A stretch of 64,000 nucleotides of DNA from contig NZ_JAKUML010000008.1 in assembly GCF_022601685.1 (NCBI RefSeq), positions 62,001 to 126,000 on the forward strand, in the 5' to 3' direction. This stretch comes from Acinetobacter sedimenti (GTDB lineage Bacteria; Pseudomonadota; Gammaproteobacteria; Pseudomonadales; Moraxellaceae). Below the pieces are notes generated by a model. The model searched no databases. It was not told the origin of the DNA and saw only the letters and a list, made by a program, of their open reading frames with translations. Position 1 is the stretch's first letter. Every line of letters begins with the position of its first letter. This document shows positions 16,984 to 26,005 of this stretch, one piece after another. The translations under genes and the position numbers were made by a program.

Positions 16984-19881
16984 ATGACTTTATCTGCTCA
17001 ACCTGTTTTAACTCAAAACCTATCTACAAGCACTGCAAAACAAAATAATCAACACAATGCAGTGCAAAACCAAAAAAACAAGAAGCAGAAATTCTCATCG
17101 AGAAAGTTAGTATTGGCGTGCGCATTGATATTTATTCAACCTGTTTTGATCGGACAACAGCTTTACGCAAAACCGATTTTAGTCAAATCAGAACAAGAGA
17201 TCAGCGAATACAAACTCGATAACGGTTTGCGGATCGTGCTTGCGCCAAATCAAAAAGAAAATACAGTCTATATGAACACCATTTACTTCACAGGTTCATT
17301 GAATGATCCACAGGGTAAAGGTGGTTTGGCACATTTGCTAGAGCATCTGGCATTTAAAGGCACGCAGAATATTCCAGGGGAGGAATATCAAAGACAGCTC
17401 GATCAATATACCCTGAGTAATAACGCCAGTACCGAATATTACTCAACTCGCTATACTAACTATATTCGCCCTGAGCAAAATGCCGTAGATAAAGTGCTAG
17501 AGCTTGAAGCTGAGCGTATGGATAAGCTCGTCCTCAAAGAACAATATGTCCCTGCGGAAATCGCAATCGTACGTCGTGAGCGTGAAATTCGGCTTGATCA
17601 ACCATTCTCTGTGTTGCTTGATCAAATGTGGAAATCTGCTTATGGCAATCAGTCTTTAGGGCGTCTACCGATTGGGGATTTGGAAGAATTAAAATCTATC
17701 AAAATGCCCGAACTAGAGAAGTTTTATCAGGATTATTATGCGCCAAACAATGCGGTGCTATTGATCACAGGGAAGTTTGATCGCGACAAAGTCTTAGCCA
17801 GTATTGATCAGCATTTTTCACCATTAAAGTCCAAGCAGATTGCACCATCGGCAACTGTACCCACCTTAGATTCAACTCAAATCACCACACGTCATTATGC
17901 TGTGAAAAAGGGTAGTGATTTGGCGCAGTTTCACATTTATCTTAATGGTGCAAATGAAAAGATTCAGCCTGCTTTAGCATTAGTGCCGTATTTATATACT
18001 ATGCAACCGAGCGGACAGCTTTATCAAAATATGGTGAAAACTGGTGTCAGCACCGACGTTTTTGCGACCTCATGGCTTGAGCCTGATTTTAATTTGGTCT
18101 TTCTCGGGGCGGTGTATGCACCGAGTCAAGATGCTCAAAAAGTCGATAGCACCCTGACAGCTGAGGCGGAAAAGCCTAAACAATTTACCCAAGCAGAGTT
18201 GCAACGGGTAAAAAATATGCTGAAAAATGAACAGCGTCAAATGATGGCAAGTGCAACAGAGTTAGGCGAAGCATTAACGAGTTATATCGTGAGTGAGCGT
18301 GGTGATTGGCAACGTCTATTCGTTGATGAGGACACCTTGCAAGCATTGACACTTGAGCAAGTGAATCAAACGCTGACACAGTTTTTAATTCCGAAGCACC
18401 GAGTGACTGCATCCATCTTACCGACGCCAGAAGATCAAAAGAAAGCTCAGCAACTGGCGGAAAAGAAACAAGAAAAAGTGGAAGCACTTGCACCAGTAAG
18501 TGAGGCAGAAACAGCGCTACTCGACCCAAGTGTCTATCAAGCGCAGATCGCCAACTATGTCAAAGCCTCAGCACAGAAGCTCGGCGCAAGTGAGAAGAAA
18601 ATCCAACGAGGCGAATTGCGCAATGGCATGGAGTATGCGCTCTATCCAACCACGACCAAAGATGATCGCATCTATGCCAGTATTGACGTGGATTTTGGTG
18701 ATGCACAATCCTTGATGAATCAAGGTACGGTGATTGATCTGACAGCATATTTACTTCTGCGTGGCTCGAAAGAGTACAGCTTGCAACAGATCATGGATAA
18801 GAGCATTGAGCTTGATGGGCAAGCGTCTGTCAAAGCACAGCGCAATAGCTTTGAAATCACCATCTCAGCGAATAAAGAAAATTTTGCTGAGTATTTCGAT
18901 TTTGTCGTGGATTTACTGAAAAAGCCTGCATTTAGTCAGACTGAGTTTGATCTGATCAAAGCGCAATCTTTGCAGTCTTTAGATCGTCCATATACCGAAC
19001 CTGAAGTTGTGGCAGGCCTGACTTTAGATCGTTTGACCGAGCAATATCCTGTGGGAGATTTGCGTTATCACTTCGAGCCAAAAGTTGCTGAGCAACAGCT
19101 TAAACAAGTGACCAATGCACAAGTTCAGCAGTTTTATCAGCAATATTTCGCCATGAATCATGCCCGCATCTCGGTGACGGGCGAGTTTGATGCCAAGAAA
19201 ATGCAAGACGATATCAAAGATGCTTTCCAAAATTGGTCGACTAAACAACATTTTGAAGCGGTTGCGCCTGACTATCAACAGCTCACTGCAAAGCAAGTCC
19301 ACGCCTTGTCCGAACAACGTGAATTTGGCTTTTATCAAAGTGCTTTGACGCTACCCGTCGGTGTGTATCATCAAGATGCGCCTGCCTTGATCGTCTTTGC
19401 GCATATCTTAGGTGACTCGCAACTGTCTTCTCGTTTGGCAAAAGAGCTTCGAGAGAAAAATGGTTTGGTGTACGGATTTGGCAGTCCATTGCAATTACAC
19501 AGTAAAAAGGACAATGGCGAATTGCTCATCAGTGCCAACTATACTGCAGGGCGTTCTGCACAGGTCAGTCAAGCGGTGCATAAAGTACTCAAAGAGCTAT
19601 TGGATAAAGGCATAACCGAGCAAGAGCTTGCATCTGCAAAAGCTGACATCATGAAGCAACGAGCGACGATCTTGGAAGATGATCGCATTATTCATCGTAT
19701 GCTGAACGGTCAGCTTGAGAATGATCAAAGTATGATAGATCGTGCCAAGCGTGATCAGGAAATCATTAAGCTAACGGTCAAAGATGTGAATACAGCGATC
19801 AAAAAATATATCAAACTGGATCAGTTCGTCGAGGTGATGGCAGATCAATATGGTCAGCCAGTGGCGCAAGATAAAAAATAA
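16984..19881 (+). CDS. M16-family zinc metallopeptidase, tandem-domain
   Basis: This 965-residue protein belongs to the insulinase/pitrilysin family. It has a basic N-terminus with a hydrophobic segment (residues about 40-60, ending QQLYAKP) that acts as signal or anchor, giving a periplasmic location. The active M16 domain follows with the inverted zinc motif HLLEH (residues 117-121) and the downstream LEAERMDKL glutamate region. A second, non-catalytic M16 domain (about 540-960) lacks the motif, the usual arrangement for two-domain family members that form a clam-shell chamber. It probably degrades peptides or signal-peptide fragments; the true substrate is unknown. A hairpin at 19897-19923 lies just after its stop. 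Confidence 0.87.
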   Translation: MTLSAQPVLTQNLSTSTAKQNNQHNAVQNQKNKKQKFSSRKLVLACALIFIQPVLIGQQLYAKPILVKSEQEISEYKLDNGLRIVLAPNQKENTVYMNTIYFTGSLNDPQGKGGLAHLLEHLAFKGTQNIPGEEYQRQLDQYTLSNNASTEYYSTRYTNYIRPEQNAVDKVLELEAERMDKLVLKEQYVPAEIAIVRREREIRLDQPFSVLLDQMWKSAYGNQSLGRLPIGDLEELKSIKMPELEKFYQDYYAPNNAVLLITGKFDRDKVLASIDQHFSPLKSKQIAPSATVPTLDSTQITTRHYAVKKGSDLAQFHIYLNGANEKIQPALALVPYLYTMQPSGQLYQNMVKTGVSTDVFATSWLEPDFNLVFLGAVYAPSQDAQKVDSTLTAEAEKPKQFTQAELQRVKNMLKNEQRQMMASATELGEALTSYIVSERGDWQRLFVDEDTLQALTLEQVNQTLTQFLIPKHRVTASILPTPEDQKKAQQLAEKKQEKVEALAPVSEAETALLDPSVYQAQIANYVKASAQKLGASEKKIQRGELRNGMEYALYPTTTKDDRIYASIDVDFGDAQSLMNQGTVIDLTAYLLLRGSKEYSLQQIMDKSIELDGQASVKAQRNSFEITISANKENFAEYFDFVVDLLKKPAFSQTEFDLIKAQSLQSLDRPYTEPEVVAGLTLDRLTEQYPVGDLRYHFEPKVAEQQLKQVTNAQVQQFYQQYFAMNHARISVTGEFDAKKMQDDIKDAFQNWSTKQHFEAVAPDYQQLTAKQVHALSEQREFGFYQSALTLPVGVYHQDAPALIVFAHILGDSQLSSRLAKELREKNGLVYGFGSPLQLHSKKDNGELLISANYTAGRSAQVSQAVHKVLKELLDKGITEQELASAKADIMKQRATILEDDRIIHRMLNGQLENDQSMIDRAKRDQEIIKLTVKDVNTAIKKYIKLDQFVEVMADQYGQPVAQDKK

Positions 19882-19896
19882 TCTTGGCGAAATGAT

Positions 19897-19923
19897 GAAA
19901 CGCATTGGATGCAGTGCGTTTCA
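19897..19923 (+). terminator. Hairpin after the M16 peptidase gene
   Basis: GAAACGCA and TGCGTTTC pair around a 10-base loop, 16 bases after the stop codon. No T-tract follows, so it may be a weak or Rho-assisted terminator. Confidence 0.4.
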
Positions 19924-19994
19924 GCTTACCGATGAGGGTATTGATGATCCTGAAAAGGATTTAAACATTGGGCTTTATAAAGAGGGTGTTGATG

Positions 19995-20007
19995 TTACCA
20001 GCTGTTA
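19995..20007 (+). repeat. Left copy of inverted 13-bp motif flanking the DUF262 gene
   Basis: TTACCAGCTGTTA overlaps the stop codon of the DUF262 gene. Its inverted counterpart (TTACCAGCCATTA on the minus strand) lies upstream of the same gene at 21855-21867, matching at 11 of 13 positions. The pair may mark the limits of an inserted cassette. Confidence 0.45.
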
Positions 20008-21816
20008 TTCTTGCTCTATCGTCACAGGTTCTTTAATTTCCATAGTGTCCATTTCGTCAAATGTCACACCGTTTAATTTTATTTTTAAGTCAGTCAATAT
20101 GTTGTTTACTCTACTTTCTATGAATTGGTCAATTGCATTGTCAGGTAATGTTCCACTTCTTGCCCAATCTAAAATTTCGCTTGAAAGTAAGTGTGAGGGC
20201 ATAACTGCAATAAATTCTGGTTTGTCATAGTCCTTTATATACTCAAGCGGATTTCTATTCGTAATATCGAGGTTTGTAATCTGTGTCAAATAAGCAATGT
20301 TCATTAAGCTGTCACTTGTTACTTTATTCTTATGCTGATTGTTTAGCACATACTCCGAATTAGTTGGGAAAATGTGATGCAAGTTTGGTTTATCTGTTGA
20401 GAAGAAGAAGTTTTGAACTAGTACTTCTCTGTCGCAATGTTCCCAATCTTTTGGTTGAGCACTTGAATATAAAGCCAAAACCGCTCTACTCATTCTACCT
20501 TTTGAGCTGTAAGTTGCTGTGCGAAGTTTTTGCTTGTCAATTAAGAACCTGTCAAACACAACTGGCTCGTTAGCTTTTTCTTTAATCAGGAACTCAATGT
20601 GTTGACCTAATTGAGTTGTGTTACTTAACAAGTCGTCATTATGAAAGCTGTTAAACCAGAAATACTGTTTGAGTAATCCATAGTCAGGCGAACTGTTTTT
20701 ATAAAAGTATGCTGTAATTGTGAAATAGAAGTAGCGGAAAGGAATTAAGTAAGGCGTTTTTATGTGCAAGTGATTTTCAAAAAAGTCGAATGTTTTAAGC
20801 ATTGCTTTTTTTGTTTCTTCCCAAACCGCCAAAATGTGTTCAGTCTTTAACTCATTGAGGTAACGGTCTGTAATGTTTCTTACTCCGCTATTCGGAACAT
20901 TATGATTGATAATTACTGCTAAAATTTGCAGATAGTCAAGGTCGCTGATTTTTAAAAACTCGCTGTTGTTGTGATTTCTAAAGTCATCAATCAAATCACG
21001 AAGATAAAAACCATTGTCGGCTGGTGTCGTTGCTGTTTGTTGTGTTGCAGGTTTGAATGTCTTAGCAACCACAATATCAAAAATGTTAAGTGGTTTACCT
21101 GCTTGATTTATCCTTTCAAAAATTTGGCAAACTTCTGAAACTTGAATACCTTTAACTTCTATAAATGAAATTCGATAGTTGTCAAGAACGCCCTTGATTT
21201 TGGAAAGTTCAGCTAAAAATGGGTGGTTAAAATCCTTGTTAACCGTATCGCTGTTAAATACACTGGTTTGAACGGTTGAGAAGTTATTTTTGATGTCAAT
21301 CAATTTCACAATCAAACCTTCATCAAATCTTTTTTTCTTACCAATATTAGGTCTAATTTCACCGTTGCGGTCGTCAATTTCTGTCCAAAACAAAAATCGG
21401 TTACGGTAGCTTTCATCATCTGTATCACTACCAATAGGAACGGTTAGGTCAACATAAAGCAATGGGTTAAATCCTTGTCGTCCTTCAATAGTTCCGCCAT
21501 ATAACGATGTCAGAAGCGATGTCGTTCTTTGCTGCCCGTCAAGAATGTATTGATATTCTGTCCGACTGAAATTTGTGTTTGTTATTTGGTGTCCACCGAT
21601 TTGTCTGTGGTTTTGAAGTTTCAAATCCGTTTTCCAGATTAGAATACTACCCAAAGGATAAAATTTGTAAATGCTGTCCCAAAGTTTTTTTACGTTTTCT
21701 TGTTCCCAAACAACGTCACGCTGAAATGTCGGAATTTGATAATTCTGTGCTATCAACTCGTCAAGGTAAGTTGTTAGCCCTTTGTTTGTTGGAAATATCC
21801 TGTCTGTATAATTCAT
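20005..21816 (-). CDS. DUF262/DUF1524 GmrSD-like endonuclease protein
   Basis: This 603-residue protein has an N-terminal DUF262 domain with the hallmark nucleotide-binding DGQQR (residues 93-97) after YQIPTFQRDVVW. Its C-terminal part carries an HNH-like DUF1524 motif LHHIFP (about residues 478-483), followed by a conserved Asn-rich segment. DUF262 plus DUF1524 is the architecture of GmrSD/BrxU/SspE-type modification-dependent restriction enzymes that act on foreign DNA. This copy is a stand-alone gene with no modification or BREX partner in the window. Arg codons are mixed with many AGA/AGG, and an inverted motif plus a hairpin flank it, so horizontal acquisition is likely. Anti-phage defence is inferred from architecture, not shown. 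Confidence 0.8.
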   Translation of the reverse strand: MNYTDRIFPTNKGLTTYLDELIAQNYQIPTFQRDVVWEQENVKKLWDSIYKFYPLGSILIWKTDLKLQNHRQIGGHQITNTNFSRTEYQYILDGQQRTTSLLTSLYGGTIEGRQGFNPLLYVDLTVPIGSDTDDESYRNRFLFWTEIDDRNGEIRPNIGKKKRFDEGLIVKLIDIKNNFSTVQTSVFNSDTVNKDFNHPFLAELSKIKGVLDNYRISFIEVKGIQVSEVCQIFERINQAGKPLNIFDIVVAKTFKPATQQTATTPADNGFYLRDLIDDFRNHNNSEFLKISDLDYLQILAVIINHNVPNSGVRNITDRYLNELKTEHILAVWEETKKAMLKTFDFFENHLHIKTPYLIPFRYFYFTITAYFYKNSSPDYGLLKQYFWFNSFHNDDLLSNTTQLGQHIEFLIKEKANEPVVFDRFLIDKQKLRTATYSSKGRMSRAVLALYSSAQPKDWEHCDREVLVQNFFFSTDKPNLHHIFPTNSEYVLNNQHKNKVTSDSLMNIAYLTQITNLDITNRNPLEYIKDYDKPEFIAVMPSHLLSSEILDWARSGTLPDNAIDQFIESRVNNILTDLKIKLNGVTFDEMDTMEIKEPVTIEQE

Positions 21817-21854
21817 ATTTTCTCTTGTTCGTTTTTTAGCAGAGTCGTCTTTTA

Positions 21855-21905
21855 TAATGGCTGGTAATGGTTGGTTTACGAACCTATATTTATCATATTC
21901 GTAAA
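21855..21905. repeat. Right inverted motif and hairpin upstream of the DUF262 gene
   Basis: The inverted 13-bp motif (21855-21867) is followed by a perfect 8-bp inverted repeat TTTACGAA (21875-21882) and TTCGTAAA (21898-21905), extended by GG/GCC. The layout of an inverted motif beside a hairpin is reminiscent of recombination sites, but the identity is unproven. Confidence 0.4.
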
Positions 21906-21987
21906 GCCATGCTCAGATTGTACTTAAATAAATATTGAAGAGCTATATTTTATCCTTTTTTCCATCCACTAAATGAGTTGGATTCTA

Positions 21988-22389
21988 TCAACCCTCATCT
22001 TTATTCTGATGAAACTCTTCCATATTGCGATAGCGTAGATAGTTTTCAAACTGCTCACAATACTCATCATAGTTGTCTTCGAGCATCGCCTGAAACTGCT
22101 GCACCAAATACGCCATGATCTGATCTTTGGCATCACGCATCTCATCACCATCTTTAAAGCCATTGGCACTGACCCACGTATTAAAGCGAGCCGCAGAGAA
22201 CAACATCGCTGCGCCAACTTGACCACGTACCTCAGTCGGATTGGTTTTTTGACCTTTGGGCGGACGGCAAAATTCATTGGCAAGTTTGATAAACTGATCT
22301 GCACGATCAAAAAATACAGCGTTTTGCGCCTCTTCTTCAGTCACATCGGTGGCATCAATACGTGTATTAGTACGATCAGTCACTTGCAT
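21988..22389 (-). CDS. DUF3144 family protein
   Basis: This 133-residue protein of unknown function matches the DUF3144 pattern: a helical N-terminal half with FFDRADQFIKLANEF, the central AAMLFSAARFNTWVSA, and the C-terminal FQAMLEDNYDEYCEQFENY. It has no signal peptide or membrane helix and is probably a small cytoplasmic helical protein. The start MQVTDRTNTR at 22389 is preferred because similarity begins there; the longer frame from 22467 adds 26 residues overlapping the regulatory region of the copper genes. It is transcribed divergently from the copper block. Confidence 0.75.
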   Translation of the reverse strand: MQVTDRTNTRIDATDVTEEEAQNAVFFDRADQFIKLANEFCRPPKGQKTNPTEVRGQVGAAMLFSAARFNTWVSANGFKDGDEMRDAKDQIMAYLVQQFQAMLEDNYDEYCEQFENYLRYRNMEEFHQNKDEG

Positions 22390-22545
22390 TCTCACAACTT
22401 CAAAAATTAACGTGGCTATCTTAACCAATTTTGCGGGCGATGGCGACAGTTGTCTATGTGAGTTCATTGTGTTGCTTAGATTGTCTTTTGTCAGAATATC
22501 GACTAAGCTAATCGACCTATCGAACGATTGATTGATTCACAGCCC

Positions 22546-22974
22546 ATGAACAAATTGAAGCACAATATCGCTGTTGCGGTGCTGATGGTATTTGCCATTG
22601 CGCTGTCTTCGCTTGTGCATGCCTATAATGGTTCTGTAAGTGGTTCAATAGGTAGTGGTTCGGTAAGTCGTGATGCAATACAAATTACGACTGATCTTGA
22701 GAATGTTGTCGATCATTCAATGCATCACGCCATAGATCAATCAAACGGTGATAATCAATCTGTATCGAATCATCACGCCGATATGATGCAATCACAAGAT
22801 TGCCACGATTGTCCGCCTTTGCATTGTCAGCTGATGACTTCGGCGTTACTCCCAACAGGGCAGTTCCTTCCTGAACATGTCTTTATTTCCAATGATTTAG
22901 CTCAGAATAGCCTGTATCAAGCACAAGACTTATCGGGCTATTGGCAGAGAATCCTACGTCCTCCGATTGTCTAA
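22546..22974 (+). CDS. Small His/Met/Cys-rich exported protein of the copper locus
   Basis: This 142-residue protein has a Sec signal peptide (about 1-28, ending SLVHAY) and a mature part rich in potential copper ligands: DHSMHHAID, SNHHADMMQSQDCHDCPPLHCQ. It is reminiscent of DUF2946/CopL-like metal-binding regulatory proteins that precede copAB in other bacteria, but the match is by layout and composition rather than a clear motif. It lies 71 bases upstream of copA. A role in periplasmic copper binding or in controlling copAB expression is inferred. A TTG at 22528 is an alternative start that adds six residues. Confidence 0.62.
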   Translation: MNKLKHNIAVAVLMVFAIALSSLVHAYNGSVSGSIGSGSVSRDAIQITTDLENVVDHSMHHAIDQSNGDNQSVSNHHADMMQSQDCHDCPPLHCQLMTSALLPTGQFLPEHVFISNDLAQNSLYQAQDLSGYWQRILRPPIV

Positions 22975-23045
22975 TCATTTTTAAATGTTCTCGTGGAATC
23001 GACTTTCCACATCACAACTTTTTTCAAAAATGATTAGGAACAATC

Positions 23046-24929
23046 ATGTCTATATCTATTCAAAATTACAGCAAATATCTGCTGTGTAGCGTGTTGCTTG
23101 CCAGCTCGTCGTGGAGCATCGCCGCAGTCCGTGAATATCATCTTAATATTGATGACAATACCGTAAATGTCACAGGTAAACCTTTAAAACGTATCACCGT
23201 CAATGGTCAATTTCCTGCGCCTCTGCTTGAGTTTGAAGAGGGCGATGAGGCGGTGATTCATGTGCACAATCAGCTTAAAGATCAAGATACCTCGATTCAT
23301 TGGCATGGCTTACTTTTGCCAGGAATTATGGACGGCGTACCAGGTTTTAACCAGTTTCATGGTATCAAGCCGAAAGGGCATTTTGAGTATCGTTTTAAGA
23401 TTCGTCAGAACGGTACTTATTGGTATCACGCCCATAGTCGTGGACAAGAGCAAGATGGTTTGTACGGTGCATTTGTGGTCTATCCAAAAGGTAAAATGCC
23501 AGTAGCGCAGCATGAACAAGCCGATCGTGACTATGTGGTGATGCTCTCCGATTTTCATGAATCGACCAGTAGCGAGATCATGAAGAATTTGAAAAAATCC
23601 GCAGAATATTATCAAAATCAACGTGAAACATTGCCTGATCTATGGCAACAGATCAAAGATAACGGTGTGAGTGCGACATGGCAAGATCGCAAAATGTGGA
23701 ATCAAATGCGCATGCTGAAAACTGATCTGTCCGATGTGACGGGTTATACCTTCTTGGTGAATGGTAAAACGCCTAAGCAAGATTGGACAGGTGAGTTCCT
23801 TCCGAATGAAAAAGTGCGTTTGCGCTTTATCAATGCCTCGGCAATGTCGTTCTATGATGTGCGCATTCCCAACCTGAAAATGACTGTGGTCAGTGCCGAT
23901 GGTCAGCCTGTACAGCCTGTGGCAGTCGATGAGTTTCGTATTGGCACAGCAGAAACTTATGATGTGATTGTCGAGCCAAAACAGGCACATTATCAGATCC
24001 AAGCGGAGTCGATTGATCGTACAGGGTTTGCTTTGGCGAGTTTGACGCAACAAGGCACAACAGCGCCTAAAGTGATCATTCCTGAATCTCGACCTCGTGC
24101 CTTACTGACCATGTCAGATATGGGACATGGCTCGCATCAAGCGGATTCGGCAAGTCGTTCAAAGATGAACCATTCAGAGATGGATCATGCGCAAATGAAT
24201 CATGAAACGATGAGCCATCAAAATATGCAACAGATGAACCATTCAGAAATGGATCACAGCATGCCGATGAATCAGGCGATGGATCATTCAACAATGAACC
24301 ATGAAAGCATGAACCACGCCCAAATGAATCATGAGCAGATGCACGTTGAAGAAACGCAACAGACCGACCAAAATGCCAAAGGTTGGGCCGATGCTTCAAC
24401 GCCAGTAGGGCATAAGGCGTTGCAATATCAAGACTTGAAAGCCTTAACACCACAGCCAGACACTCGACCACCTGAACGTGAAATCGAAATCAAACTCGGT
24501 GGCATCATGGAGCGTTATATCTGGACGATTAACGGTAAGAAGTTTACGGATGCTGAACCGTTGACGGTGAATTATGGTGAACGTATTCGTTTAAAATTCG
24601 TCAATGAAAGCATGATGGCACATCCGATGCATTTGCACGGCATGTTTATGCAGCTCGAAAATGGTTTGTCGCCAAAAGATTTACCTAATAAACACACAGT
24701 GATCGTTCCGCCCAATAAAACCGTATCCTTGCTACTGACTGCTGATGAACTCGGTGAATGGGCGATCCATTGTCATCTGCTTTATCACATGAGCGCAGGC
24801 ATGATGAATAAATTGATCGTGGCGCAAGTTGATGAAAATCAGCCGACTAAGCAATCGAAAACCACAACACCACAAACACATAATAATGCTCAAGACAAAA
24901 CAAAAGGAGAAGACCATGCACATCACTAA
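23046..24929 (+). CDS. copA: Copper resistance multicopper oxidase
   Basis: This 627-residue three-cupredoxin protein oxidises and/or sequesters Cu(I) in the periplasm. Copper-binding motifs are visible at HWHG (residues 85-88), TYWYHAHS, and the C-terminal HPMHLHG and HCHLLYHMSAGM. A Met/His-rich segment (about residues 372-433, repeated MNHxxMDH units) between domains two and three is typical of CopA. The signal peptide (about 1-27, ending IAAVRE) lacks the twin-arginine motif that most CopA proteins use, so this one seems to leave through Sec. Its 3' end overlaps copB by 14 bases. Confidence 0.92.
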   Translation: MSISIQNYSKYLLCSVLLASSSWSIAAVREYHLNIDDNTVNVTGKPLKRITVNGQFPAPLLEFEEGDEAVIHVHNQLKDQDTSIHWHGLLLPGIMDGVPGFNQFHGIKPKGHFEYRFKIRQNGTYWYHAHSRGQEQDGLYGAFVVYPKGKMPVAQHEQADRDYVVMLSDFHESTSSEIMKNLKKSAEYYQNQRETLPDLWQQIKDNGVSATWQDRKMWNQMRMLKTDLSDVTGYTFLVNGKTPKQDWTGEFLPNEKVRLRFINASAMSFYDVRIPNLKMTVVSADGQPVQPVAVDEFRIGTAETYDVIVEPKQAHYQIQAESIDRTGFALASLTQQGTTAPKVIIPESRPRALLTMSDMGHGSHQADSASRSKMNHSEMDHAQMNHETMSHQNMQQMNHSEMDHSMPMNQAMDHSTMNHESMNHAQMNHEQMHVEETQQTDQNAKGWADASTPVGHKALQYQDLKALTPQPDTRPPEREIEIKLGGIMERYIWTINGKKFTDAEPLTVNYGERIRLKFVNESMMAHPMHLHGMFMQLENGLSPKDLPNKHTVIVPPNKTVSLLLTADELGEWAIHCHLLYHMSAGMMNKLIVAQVDENQPTKQSKTTTPQTHNNAQDKTKGEDHAHH

Positions 24930-25728
24930 ACCTTTTCCGCAACAGTTTCAAATGGACTTAAATCGTTCAACATTTTTTCAAGTGAGTTTGCTGTGCTTTG
25001 CCAGTGCTATAAGTTCGCTCAGCTATGCAAATACTGATGATCGTAACGCGGATCACAGCAACATAAATCAGCATCTGAAAGAACATGGTGGGCAGATTTA
25101 TCAAGTGAGTAATCTGGAAACGGCATGGATGCTTGATGAGGATGGGCAGGGCGCTTTAAGCACTGAGTTGAATAGCATGATTGGCACCGATGAAAATCGA
25201 TTGTTTTTTCTTGCTCATGTCAATAAAGCCGAAAGTAGCGATGCCCATTATGATGTGGCTGCATTATATAGTCGAAAAATCAGTGATTTTTGGGATGCGC
25301 AAGCAGGTCTGCGCTATCGTGAAGACAAAAATCTAAATGATAGCGATACAGTCGATGCAATGTTCGGGCTGTATGGGCTTGCGCCGTATTTCTTTGAAAC
25401 GCAAAGCTACGTCTATTTTGGTGAAGATCAGTATGCTGCACTAGGACTAGAATTTGAGCGTGAATTCCTCTGGACGCAAAAGCTGATTAGCCAACCTTAT
25501 TTGGAGATGAATGTTGTGCTCAGCGACGATTCAAAATATGCATCGAAATCAGGACTTTCCGAGCTAGGTATTGGTGTGCAAACACGCTATGAAATCAGCA
25601 AGCGCATTAAGCCATTTATCGATGTTGGTTATGCTTATGAAAAAGGGCAGAAGCAAACTAATTGGCAAGCCGAAACAGAGTCAGAAAAAGGTTGGCAGTA
25701 TGGTGTAGGCTTGGCGTTGATGTTCTAA
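24916..25728 (+). CDS. copB: Outer-membrane copper resistance protein B
   Basis: This 270-residue CopB-family beta-barrel protein has a signal peptide ending near SSLSYANT and a strand-rich barrel (AGLRYRE, YFGEDQYAALGLEFERE, LGIGVQTRYEI, VGYAY) ending in the C-terminal aromatic signature GVGLALMF. It probably binds or passes copper at the outer membrane. The N-terminal Met-rich segment seen in longer CopB proteins is nearly absent here. The start at 24916 follows an excellent AAAGGAGA and lies inside the end of copA, so the two are translationally coupled. Confidence 0.88.
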   Translation: MHITKPFPQQFQMDLNRSTFFQVSLLCFASAISSLSYANTDDRNADHSNINQHLKEHGGQIYQVSNLETAWMLDEDGQGALSTELNSMIGTDENRLFFLAHVNKAESSDAHYDVAALYSRKISDFWDAQAGLRYREDKNLNDSDTVDAMFGLYGLAPYFFETQSYVYFGEDQYAALGLEFEREFLWTQKLISQPYLEMNVVLSDDSKYASKSGLSELGIGVQTRYEISKRIKPFIDVGYAYEKGQKQTNWQAETESEKGWQYGVGLALMF

Positions 25729-25769
25729 TTCCTAACTCCAATTTACCAGTCTAAAATTACTCTTTCAGT

Positions 25770-25803
25770 TTCCCTTCTTTGTAAAAGAGGGTTCGGGAGG
25801 ATT
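25770..25803. repeat. Palindromic repeat copy after copB
   Basis: TTCCCTTCTTT, a short loop, AAAGAGGG and TTCGGGAGGATT align with the right half of the element inside hrpA (31931-31965) at about 80 percent of positions. It may also work as the copA-copB terminator. Confidence 0.6.
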
Positions 25804-25942
25804 ATAGAATCTTAATAAATCATCATGATGCTCTAGCTGTGTCATGATGATTTTTTATTTCCATTAACGAGAACATTTTCAAAGTAAAGATTTTCAAACT
25901 TAAAAGTTTCATCAAACTGTCATTGTATTTTGTGCTGAAAAC

Positions 25943-25970
25943 TATAATATATGGATATGCGTATATTTGA
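25943..25970 (+). promoter_or_regulatory. Candidate promoter/operator of the ars operon
   Basis: A TATAAT box (25943-25948) is followed by an imperfect AT-rich palindrome around ATATGGATATGCGTATAT, about 40 bases before arsR. ArsR-type repressors bind such dyads over their own promoter. The -35 element is not clear. Confidence 0.35.
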
Positions 25971-26005
25971 ATTTTCAAGAATTTTAATCTAATAGGCTGA
26001 ATGAC

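Noticed and set aside
24150-24345. Repeating DNA pattern that looks like tandem repeats or a short CRISPR
   Set aside because: The repeats are imperfect, have no unique spacers of constant length, and encode the Met/His-rich copper-binding segment of CopA.
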